The position numbers and the translations under genes were made by a program. Of a DNA stretch of 32,764 nucleotides, positions 17,707-26,260 are shown piece after piece. Each line of letters opens with the position of its first letter. The stretch's first letter is position 1. The stretch lies in the NCBI GenBank assembly GCA_006503475.1, contig RSEH01000376.1, positions 1-32,764 of the forward strand. The letters are read 5' to 3'. Under the pieces are notes generated by a model. It did not search any database. It saw nothing but the letters and a program-made list of their open reading frames with translations, and was not told the origin of the DNA. Source of the stretch: Stentor roeselii (taxonomy: Eukaryota > Ciliophora > Heterotrichea > Heterotrichida > Stentoridae).

Positions 17707-20388
17707 ATGTCAGAATCTGACAACCAGAAAAAAAGACTCGTCGACCTTTGGGATGAATACGACGAGAACCACCCTTCAAACTCTTACCTTCGAGGAAACG
17801 CTGAATTCACTGGTCCTGTTTCAAAGCGAAAATGCACTGACGTGTGTTTTTTGATACTTTTCATTGTTCTGAACCTCGGCCTGTCATATGTAAGCTACTA
17901 TGTGGTCAATGAAGGAGCACCCGAGCGCTTGTCGCGAGGGAATGACTTTCGAGGTGCTGTGTGTGGAACTGGAGATCGCAGTCATTTACCTTATATGTAC
18001 TGGCCTGACCCTTTTGTCATTGATTTTGCATTTTGTGTTGAGGACTGCCCGGATTATTTTATAAGGGAGTATTTTTGTGTTTATGATAATGATCATAGTA
18101 CTCTGCATCTTGACTGGTGCTGGGATACTGTCCAGAGCACGAAGTATGGGTATTATTGTATACCTGTATTTGAACAGGCACGTAAGAAGGTTGTTGATTT
18201 TCTTTTTGAACCCATGCAGTTGTTTAAAAGATCAGTTGGGGACTTGACTTTAGCTTGGGATACTATCTTGGCAGGAATGGCTGTTTCTGTAGGCGTTGCT
18301 TTTACTATTCTCATATTTTTTCGGTTTCGATGTAAGTTTTAATCAGATGCAAGTATTGGACTGATGACTTTGTGCATTGTATCAAATCAAGTGTTGCTTT
18401 TGTATCTTATTTACTTGCTTTATACTTCTTATAAGTCGACATATGACCAGCTATGCAAAGGGGACTCATCTCTTGAACCTGAGTATTGCTATACAACACC
18501 TTCTGACTCTTTACTTTACATTCTTTTCGGGATTTCTTTCTTGACTGTCCTCTACCCAATAGTCATCTTGTTTAAAGTAAAGACGATTAAATTATCGATT
18601 GGAATAATAAAACTTGCAACTCAACCTTTTCATACAGTTAAACAGATTTTCTTCTACCCTTTGATGCAGTTATTATTAGGAAGTGTTATTTTTGGGTTTT
18701 TACTTATTGTTATCATATATACCATGTCCACAGGTACTGTTTCACTTATCACAAGTGAAAGGATTCCTGGGGGAAGAGCGAAGATTATTGAGTACTCTGA
18801 AACTGATAAATATTATCTTATTTATAATGTCGTTATGACTGTTTGGTGGATAGCTTTTCTGGTGGCTTTCAGTGAGTTTGTGTTGTCGGCTGCTGTATCT
18901 GTTTGGTATTTTACCAGAGAAAGGTCTTTTTTGTATTTTCCGTTGTGGAGAGGGTTTAAACTAATTACCAGGTTTCATATGGGATCAGTTGTAAGAGGCT
19001 CCTTACTTTCAACTGTATTTAGAATACCAAGAATAATTCTTACAATTTATAAATCTCTTGCAATTCTTTGCAGAAATAAATCACCTGGATGCACAGACTG
19101 TTTGCTTAGATGCTGCTTTTGTATGACTTGTCAACAAAAATGGTTACGTTATTTCTCCAAATACTCCTACATCTTCCTAGCCTTATTCGGCGAGAACTAT
19201 TTCCAAGCAGCTCAAAAATCCTTCTACCTAATAAACCGTAACCGAAACCGAATATTCGTTCCAGCAAAAGCCGGTGATTTCGGCATGTTAATAATAAAGT
19301 TAACAATATCACTAGCAGGAACAGTAGTATCCTTAACCTTACTTCTTCTATCATCAGAAACTCCAGAAGGTAAAAAAACTTCAACATTAGTCGCTCCAAT
19401 CTTCGTCGGGTTCGTTTCGTTCCTTGCCTGCAGTTACGTCTCACAGATATTCGGAGGTTCAATGCAAGCCTGCATGAACACAATCATCATCTGCGGAGCC
19501 TGCGACGAAGAAATGTTCACCAGAGAACAACGGTACATGTACAAAGAACTACAGGACTACCTAGACGACATCTACGAAGAAATGACTGAACAACAACGAG
19601 AACATAAAGAAATGCTTAAAATCAAAGCATCTGAAAAAGTCTACAAAAGAACTCGCGTTGTTGATGAAGCTGAAGCCACATCTGTAATGAAAAATTTTAA
19701 TAATCAAGGAGAAGTCGCTGCTCCTGTTCAAGCTATTAATGTGGAAGATGTTGAAAGTGAAGAAGAAAATGTTTTTGCTTTGAGTCAGCCTAAAATTCAT
19801 GTAAATTCAGATGAAGCTGGGTTTAATTCTTCTCCTTTCTTACAAGTCAATCGAGACCCTGTTGTTAACAGCAGCTTTCGACAGAATTTGGAAAGTGAAA
19901 GTTTTAGAAAGGAAAGAAAAAAGGAATTTGAAGGTCATGATCGAAGTGCTTTGTTGTCGCCTGTCAATCGCTCGAGAGTTGAACAGTATTCAAAGGAAGA
20001 AAATAGCATTCTTGAACCTATTCGTGTTAATCGCCTTGATGTCAGTCGCAATCATCTTCAACCTGATAGAAGTTATTATGACCAGAATAGAAGTCTCTTG
20101 AATCTTAATCAAAGTGCTATTGAAGCTAATAGAACAAACCCAAATAATAGCTTTTTAAGTCAAAATCGCAGCTTTGCTGAAAATAATCGAAGCTTTCAAG
20201 CAGGGATTTTTTCAGGGAATAGAAGTTTTGTTGGTTTGAATAGAAATTTCGGTAATCAGAGTAGGGAAGAAATTAAAATCAACTCGAATAGTTTTTTTGA
20301 TGAAAAAAGTGATCAGGCGATTAGGGTTGATAATGATGCTTCTCTTGAAGTAGAGCCAGACGATTCATCTCGTCCCAGGTTTAAATAA
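17707..20388 (+). CDS. Choline-transporter-like (CTL/SLC44) membrane protein, two exons
   Basis: Exons 17707-18331 and 18347-20388 join across a 15-nt intron into 888 residues. The N-terminus has the CTL start pattern RKCTDVCFLILF (about 41-52, opening TM1) and GNDFRGAVCG, then a Cys-rich extracellular loop (DFAFCVEDCPDYF, CVYDN, CWDT). Further membrane segments follow, with the family signature CLLRCCFC...WLRYFSKYSYIFLALFGENY in the second exon. CTL proteins carry choline or ethanolamine or act in membrane lipid supply; substrate here is inferred. The last 200 residues are a polar cytoplasmic tail with about eight NRS(F/L/Y)-type repeats. The divergent 117-aa gene is 30 bp upstream and another frame starts 7 bp after the stop. 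Confidence 0.93.
18332..18346 (+). other. 15-nt spliceosomal intron
   Basis: The 15 bases GTAAGTTTTAATCAG start with GT, end with AG and hold A residues near position 10-11 for branching. Left in, they create a TAA after FRFRCKF; removed, the frame continues R-Y-A-S-I-G-L-M-T-L within a membrane helix and enters the second CTL frame exactly. 15-16 nt introns are known from heterotrich ciliates. Confidence 0.93.
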
Positions 20389-20395
20389 TGTAATA

Positions 20396-21229
20396 ATGAA
20401 TCCTTCTCACCACCTTCAAAACTCAATAAACCTGCCCAATCTCTCCGACATCCAAAGACGATCAGATAACGAGAGCCCTCCTCGTTGCACGTTAAAACTA
20501 AAGTCTTACGAGCGTCGTAAAGCCAGAGTTTTACAAGGAATGTCTCCAGAGCCAGACATGTTAACCGAAAGAAGCGTGAGCTTAAAATACGAGCCAATTC
20601 CAAAAAACAAGACAAAAGCGGAGCTGCTTCAATCAAGACGAGAGTTAAACTCATCTTTCGACTTCCAACTCGAACATTCAAGACACGACTCGCCAGAGGC
20701 TCGTCTTTTCAAAAGAGAAGAAAAACTACGAGTTTCACCTTCAAATACTTTGACTTTACAGCAACTTCTTCAGAAAAGAAAACTGGAAAATATTGAATAT
20801 CATTCAAAAACATTTGGAAAGGTTAGAATTGGAATTCATAAAGAAGAACTACCGAAATTTTGTGTTTATCGAAAGGAATATTGGGGAGAAAGTATGAAAA
20901 AAGAAGAGAAAAAAGAGGAAAATGTTGGATTTAGGGCTCAGACTAGGACTTGTAGTAGCTATGAAAGGGAACTTACGAGGAAACCGAATGAAATTGTTCC
21001 CATGGTGGATAGTGAGAGGCAGGTCAAGTATGGGAAAAGGTTTGTGTTGTCGAAAGTTGAGAATCTTGTTTTGAAGTATTTTAAAATTTTTGAAGGGGGT
21101 GAGGAGAAACAGAAAAAAGTTAAGAGAAGGTTTGTTAGGGAAAATAGGAAAGTTGTTACTCCTCAGGTTCAGGTTAAACATATTCGATCTGGAGGGTTTT
21201 ATGAAGTACCTTGTGTTAGAGAATTTTGA
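20396..21229 (+). CDS. Unknown basic, disordered protein, 277 aa
   Basis: I do not recognise a domain. The protein is rich in Lys, Arg, Glu and Ser, without membrane segments; short patches such as FGKVRIGIHKEELPKFCVYR and RRFVRENRKVVTPQVQ look ordered. Reading-frame bias is coding-like from the first ATG, which lies only 7 bp after the CTL stop. I found no small intron that would fuse the two frames, so the pair shares a very short gap or a dicistronic transcript; the alternative start at the MSPEPDM methionine (residue 49) would leave about 150 bp. The stop is TGA. The opposite-strand frame at its 5' end is treated as a shadow. Confidence 0.68.
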   Translation: MNPSHHLQNSINLPNLSDIQRRSDNESPPRCTLKLKSYERRKARVLQGMSPEPDMLTERSVSLKYEPIPKNKTKAELLQSRRELNSSFDFQLEHSRHDSPEARLFKREEKLRVSPSNTLTLQQLLQKRKLENIEYHSKTFGKVRIGIHKEELPKFCVYRKEYWGESMKKEEKKEENVGFRAQTRTCSSYERELTRKPNEIVPMVDSERQVKYGKRFVLSKVENLVLKYFKIFEGGEEKQKKVKRRFVRENRKVVTPQVQVKHIRSGGFYEVPCVREF

Positions 21230-21466
21230 GTAGTATATAAGAAGATGGTTGTTATTTTCATTGGATGAAGATAAATTTATTTTAATGAGATTTTAGTTTT
21301 TTTTGGTTTTGAAATAATTTAAGTAAGGATATTTTCGATTTCAGTCTAATTTCAACTTGATTCATATTTTGAGTTAGGATCAAATTTAAAGTTGTAAGAA
21401 TGATTAATTGATTATCAGGATTATAACTTAGAACTAATGAATTTAGTTAATATTTACTACTAAACT

Positions 21467-23263
21467 TTATTCCATATGCCGTCCTACATTCCCTAGAAAC
21501 AAGAAATAAAGAGTTACTAGGCTTGCATCGCATATCGAATAATCCTCAAATATCTGAGTATTCCTTTTTTTCGCTTCAATCTTAAAAAGCTCTTGAAACT
21601 TTTCTTCAAGTAGTTCCCAGTTATTCAAATCGTGTAAGAATAATGCATCATAGTGATCAAGTAAATCAACTTCATTTCCAAAAATTCTTATAATCAAATT
21701 TTACCCAGCTTCATGTTTCCTTAAAGTTCTTTTTATCTTGTTTCGTTCATTTGATTAAATACCCTGAGCTCCTTTAATATCTTGTCCAAGTTCAAAATTA
21801 CTTCTATTTGAGTCTCTTTTAGTTTCAACTTCGGAAGCAACTTCTAATAAAAAAGAACTTGGCGTTTTGAATGAAAACAATTTAAACATTTTTTTATATT
21901 CCGCACTTTGAATAAAATGTGCGAATTTATGAATGGCTGTCAGAAGAATGAATCCATCAGGCCCTGCATATTTTTTTTGAGGAGTTTCTTGTAAATCAGA
22001 CTGAAAATCAACTGAATTCTCTGAATCCTCAAAATTTTCGTAGTCTTTGAGTCCTTTCTTATATATTTCATTTTCGAATTCTTTTACATTAAGAAAATTT
22101 CTGTTTGATATCAGGAAAACTGAATTCATAAGAGTTATCCCAGGCAGACCTACTATTTTACATAAATTTTGAAATTTTTTTACAATAGCTGCGAATTTCG
22201 TTGATTCAATCAATTGGAAATACTTTTGATTGAATGATATTAGAATTTTTTCGAGTTTTTCAGAATCCTTTCTTTTTATTTTAAAAGAATTGATGCTTAA
22301 GTTAATGGAAGTTGTACTTGTATATATCTCTTCTTCGTATTTTTTTTCAAAAGGTTGTTTTTCAAATGCAAGTTGGAAGAGATTTCAGTAGCGGTAAATC
22401 TCTTGAAACTTTTAACAAGTTCATGATTTTGAAAGGGATTAAAAAAATAAAGTATTTGGGATAGTGAATGTTTTTTGAATTTTTACTTGAATAAAGGAAA
22501 TTGTTGCTAAAAGGACTTTCCTTGAAAATTCATTGAAGTTCCAATCGCAATCAATGGTTTCTTCATTTTCAAAGCTTTTGAATCCTAAAATCAGTTCTTC
22601 ATACAATTAATAATTAGGTCATCGGAAATTTTTTTAATTTTAGAGTATATTTCTTCATCCTGAGTAGATGCAGTTAGAGTAGTGATTTTCTTATTGTTTT
22701 TTTGTCTTTGGGTATCTATATATTCGTAATAATTTCTTTGAAGAGTCTTGCTTAGCTGTTTAAAAATCGTCAAAAAATCAGTTTGTTTAGATTCTTCAGT
22801 AATTATAAATTTAGTTTTCTCGATGTTTCTATATGAATTTAAACGATATTCAAATTCTTCTATTTGGGGCTTGTTTTCTGCAAACAATATATAGAATCCT
22901 CGATTGTTTCATTAATTTTGGGAAAAAAACTTATGCTTAATTACTCATTAAGTAGTTTGAAATCTTCAGGCAATCTAGATAATAATAGTCCATAGCTCTT
23001 ACCCTTGATATATGATTCTAAAATTTCTAGACCATAGTCAGAATTTCTTTGTCTTTTAAAGGGTAATTCAATATCTATATTAGGTTCTGATGTAATAGTT
23101 ATTTTCGGAAAAAAACCGAATAAAGGATAAAATGATATCTAAAAATACTTATAATAATTCTGATTATGATGAGGCTTTCAATCTTTGCATTAGACTAAAT
23201 ATTAACTGATTTTAGGAAATTTGTTGAATCAGTTTTTTTAATACTATATTTATCACTATTCAT
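21467..23263 (-). pseudogene. Pseudogene of an unrecognised family, multiple frameshifts and stops
   Basis: Read on the minus strand from an ATG at 23261-23263 (MNSDKYSIKKTDS) this is one decayed gene. Good coding stretches follow one another in different frames: PKITITSEPNIDIELPF...LLLSRLPEDFKLLNE (about 23105-22945), ENKPQIEEFEYRLNSYR (22880-22600), LYEELILGFKSFENEET after a 1-bp shift near 22605, QLAFEKQPFEKKYEEE (from about 22370) into KFAAIVKKFQNLCKIVG (to 21755). Then a TAA and a second TAA interrupt the same frame before NLIIRIFGNEVDLLD to 21467. No GT-AG segment of 15-16 nt removes the stops; an 18-nt candidate covers only the second. The product is soluble and charged; I cannot name it. 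21230-21466 and 23264-23569 hold no gene that I can see. Confidence 0.75.
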
Positions 23264-23569
23264 TACTATTTAATCACAAATTTTACCACCTAACAATAAA
23301 AGAAAATGAAGAGAAAAATTTTGCATAATGATTTCGTGCTTTGCTAAAAGAGTAAATAAAATGATTTCAAAGTATTACTTTTCCTTATATTTTAAGATAA
23401 CTTATCAAGATCTTTAGTTTACTTAAATGTAAGAATAATGATAATAATTTAATCATGGTTTACATTAAAAATATTTACGTTAATCATTTTACATTATTCC
23501 TCTTTCGCTTCCAATACCCTCTACAATATCAAAGAACATGAAAATATCTCTTAAACCATTAATTACTTC

Positions 23570-24220
23570 TTACACTTTGTTTTTCTTCTTAAAGCTCTTC
23601 TTCCATCCTTTCAAGGTTTTTTCTGTCAAAACAAGCAATTTCTTTAATTCAACAGGAAGCTCATTTTTTTTCTCTTCTTCTCGAACTGGAGAGTTTTTAA
23701 AGAGTCTTTTATGCGCAGCTGATGCAGGTCTAACTGTAAGTTGCTCATTTAAAACTCCACAATCAAATGAAACCTTTGAACTGATTCTTAACTTCTTTTT
23801 CTTCTTGGAACTTCTTCTACTTTTTTTTCCAGAATTTTCCTGGTTTAAAGCTCCAGATTTGAGTGATTCAATCATCGAGTCTTTTTCCTTGAGCAGGCTT
23901 CTCATTTTATGGTACTTCTTAACAGTCCCTGTGAGTTCATTCAACTGCAAAGAAAGAACATTATTATCCTCCTGCAATTTCTTAATCTCTTGATTTTTAT
24001 CATTTAAAACCTTCATAAACTCCGTACTCTGTCCACGTTTCATACTTTTCAAGAACATTTCCGAGTTATTCCTCCTAGTCGTGAACAAATTATGATCAAC
24101 ATCCTGTTTTTCCACTTGTTTCGTCATAAGTAAAATCGTCTCAGCAGCTGAAGAAGCAAGAGGGCTCTTCAAAGGTCTTTTTTTCATATATTTTTCATTC
24201 CGGTCAACTTTTCCCGACAT
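23570..24220 (-). CDS. Basic coiled-coil protein, 216 aa
   Basis: The centre (about residues 65-115, EFMKVLNDKNQEIKKLQED and onward) has heptad spacing of Leu/Ile/Val typical of a coiled coil; both ends are very basic and probably disordered (KKSRRSSKKKKKL; KGWKKSFKKKNKV). No catalytic domain is visible. It lies 15 bp downstream of another coiled-coil gene on the same strand, so the two may be expressed together or form a complex; that is inference. The plus-strand frame over the same bases is a shadow rich in Phe and Leu. Confidence 0.75.
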   Translation of the reverse strand: MSGKVDRNEKYMKKRPLKSPLASSAAETILLMTKQVEKQDVDHNLFTTRRNNSEMFLKSMKRGQSTEFMKVLNDKNQEIKKLQEDNNVLSLQLNELTGTVKKYHKMRSLLKEKDSMIESLKSGALNQENSGKKSRRSSKKKKKLRISSKVSFDCGVLNEQLTVRPASAAHKRLFKNSPVREEEKKNELPVELKKLLVLTEKTLKGWKKSFKKKNKV

Positions 24221-24235
24221 AAAATAAACTATTAT

Positions 24236-24679
24236 TTACTTTTGTGGCATTTTCTTGAGTTCCCAGGTGGCTCCATTCATATCCTTAAAAATCAGTATCT
24301 CACTAGAACCATCAGCAAGACTCAACAAATCCTGCACTTCTTTCACAGAACCCATTTGCGGGTTATTCAAATCTTTATCAGTTGCCAGCTGAAACTTGAC
24401 TTCTCTTAAATTCTTCAAAACACTTTCTTGTTCACGAACCTTTTCTTGAAGTTCAGAATTTTTCACTTTAAGTTCCTGGATTTTTTTTTCTTGTTCTTCA
24501 TTTTCTCTCATTAAAGACTCAAAAGTTGCTTTGTTTTGCCCGGCTGCGTCTTTAAGGTCTTGGATTTTTTCTTTGAGAAGAGTGTTTTCATGGGTTTGTT
24601 GATGAAGACTGGCCATGTGCGTGTCGAGTTCTGTTGAAGTCGATGTTGAGCCTTTACGTCGATGAAAAATTCCAGTCAT
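24236..24679 (-). CDS. Coiled-coil protein, 147 aa
   Basis: Residues 20-95 form a clear Glu/Lys/Leu coiled coil (HENTLLKEKIQDLKDA through NSELQEKVREQESVL), followed by a compact acidic C-terminus ending in EILIFKDMNGATWELKKMP, which looks folded. The N-terminus is Ser/Thr-rich (RRKGSTSTSTELD). It is sandwiched between the AAAP transporter (68 bp upstream) and the 216-aa coiled-coil gene (15 bp downstream). The 15-bp spacer is not a GT-AG intron, so I keep the genes separate. Function unknown; a structural or adaptor role is the most that can be inferred. Confidence 0.75.
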   Translation of the reverse strand: MTGIFHRRKGSTSTSTELDTHMASLHQQTHENTLLKEKIQDLKDAAGQNKATFESLMRENEEQEKKIQELKVKNSELQEKVREQESVLKNLREVKFQLATDKDLNNPQMGSVKEVQDLLSLADGSSEILIFKDMNGATWELKKMPQK

Positions 24680-24747
24680 TAAAGTATAAAGAGATGAATA
24701 GAGAATAAGTTATGTTCAAGGTGTTAATTAATGATTATCTATAGCTT

Positions 24748-26205
24748 TTAGGTAAAATTTAGCATTAAGAACACCCAGCAAAGGACTGAAAATATGATGT
24801 TTACTAATAAACTTATCCATATCATCCAGGTGCTTCCGAAGTATTTGTCGTAAAAACCTTCTTGAACTATGATTTTTTTTGAGGCCTGAGACATTAAAGG
24901 AATGTAAATTCCTAAAGATAATACGATTAGAGTTCCTGTGAATTGAGAGATCTGTCCTAGGTTATAGTAAAAACTTGCGGCGATTATTGATAAAAAAACA
25001 ACGAGAAGTCGTGAGACTATAAATGTATTGTTTTTTATGCTTAGATCTGACTTATCTGCTCCGAAGATTGTCATCAGGTTATCTGATATTCCGATGGAGT
25101 ATATTGGGAAACTTGATGCGATGTCAAGAACTGGAAATAATAGGATGATGTACATTATTGTATATGACCACCATTTTTGGTCATGTTTACCTCCGGTATA
25201 GTCTATCCAATTTAGAGTCGCCTGCTGTTGCACATCATCAACTGAAATCGAAACAATAACTCCAATAAGCAAATAAAACACCGAAACCGTAAAAATCGAC
25301 CAAAAAATGATCCGATTAAGCAACTTATTTTTATTTTTAACCCAGAAAATCGCATTAGGAATATTCGGATGAAACAAGTTAGCAAGTAACAAAATCGGAA
25401 AAGTGACACTAATTTTCTCAAACTGAAACAACTTGAAATCCGCATCATTATCATTATTATCATCAAGATTATTATCCAGAACCAGTACCTCCAAAGCAGT
25501 AAGAACCATAAGACTCATAATAAAAATCCTACAAAAAGCCAAAATTCCCTGAAACCCCGCCTGTTGTTTAAGACTAATCAAAGATAAAAGTCCAGCAAAG
25601 CTAATAAAAACAAACATATAAACCCAATACTTCCTCCAACAATCATCTCCAAAGTTCTCAGTATCTTCATAAACATTGCAAACAGACCATCCAAAGATCG
25701 GCACAGTCGAAGCCAAAGAACTTGCAAAGATAGACCCATAAGCCATCAAAGTTCCAAAAATACTTAAAGTAAAAAGAAAGCAAAAAACATAAGCATTCCA
25801 AGGTCCAAGTAAAATTTGAACCATTTCAGTTAAATCAGTGCAATCTCTAGTTATCTTCAACTTCGAGTTACTGACCATTGATGAGTTTTCATTGAAGTCT
25901 TCACTAGAGTCTCCCTTGATGATGAATGACGAAGGGCTAGTAGTCTTAAAAAGTTCCAGAAGAGAAACTGGTTTAATCAAATATCCACTTTCTTGAAGGT
26001 CTTTAATCAGCTCTAAACGGCTAATTATTTGAAGGAGTTGATATGTCAACATAGTCGAGATCAAAGTAGTGAAAAACTGGCAAAGGATTCCTAAAATGAT
26101 CCCTCCTTTCGAGAATGCCCAAGGAATAGCAAGGACACTAGGGCCGATGATGCTATTCAGTACAAGTGCATAGCCATTCCAAAAATTATTTTCAGGAACG
26201 GACAT
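24748..26205 (-). CDS. AAAP-family amino acid transporter (Aa_trans)
   Basis: The 485-residue protein has about eleven hydrophobic helices and opens with the Aa_trans pattern NGYALVLNSIIGPSVLAIPW (residues 10-29), which corresponds to the first broken helix of AAAP/SLC36-SLC38-like transporters. A hydrophilic loop (about 85-125, Ser/Asp-rich) follows TM2, and later helices keep family-like polar breaks (LLANLFHPNIPNAIFW). Such proteins move neutral or cationic amino acids across plasma or vacuolar/lysosomal membranes, usually with H+ or Na+; the substrate cannot be read here. It is intact, with its ATG 55 bp from the divergent PX gene. The stop is TAA. Confidence 0.9.
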   Translation of the reverse strand: MSVPENNFWNGYALVLNSIIGPSVLAIPWAFSKGGIILGILCQFFTTLISTMLTYQLLQIISRLELIKDLQESGYLIKPVSLLELFKTTSPSSFIIKGDSSEDFNENSSMVSNSKLKITRDCTDLTEMVQILLGPWNAYVFCFLFTLSIFGTLMAYGSIFASSLASTVPIFGWSVCNVYEDTENFGDDCWRKYWVYMFVFISFAGLLSLISLKQQAGFQGILAFCRIFIMSLMVLTALEVLVLDNNLDDNNDNDADFKLFQFEKISVTFPILLLANLFHPNIPNAIFWVKNKNKLLNRIIFWSIFTVSVFYLLIGVIVSISVDDVQQQATLNWIDYTGGKHDQKWWSYTIMYIILLFPVLDIASSFPIYSIGISDNLMTIFGADKSDLSIKNNTFIVSRLLVVFLSIIAASFYYNLGQISQFTGTLIVLSLGIYIPLMSQASKKIIVQEGFYDKYFGSTWMIWISLLVNIIFSVLCWVFLMLNFT

Positions 26206-26260
26206 ATTATAACACTAGATATTAAATCAATTTCATTGTTTAATCTGTGAAGTAATTCAT
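26206..26260. promoter_or_regulatory. 55-bp intergenic gap between divergent genes
   Basis: The start codons of the AAAP transporter and the PX-domain gene are separated by only 55 A+T-rich base pairs, so a shared bidirectional promoter is likely. No specific motif is recognised. Confidence 0.35.

Noticed and set aside
19106-19483. 125-codon minus-strand frame inside the CTL gene
   Set aside because: It overlaps a conserved CTL signature on the plus strand and owes its length to the local C/A-rich codon block.
21687-21704. 18-nt GT-AG candidate that would remove one pseudogene stop
   Set aside because: Its length is outside the 15-16 nt class, and the neighbouring TAA and the frameshifts upstream would remain.
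24221-24235. 15-bp gap between two coiled-coil genes as a possible 15-nt intron
   Set aside because: Read on the minus strand it does not begin with GT or end with AG, and a stop codon precedes it, so removing it would not join the frames.
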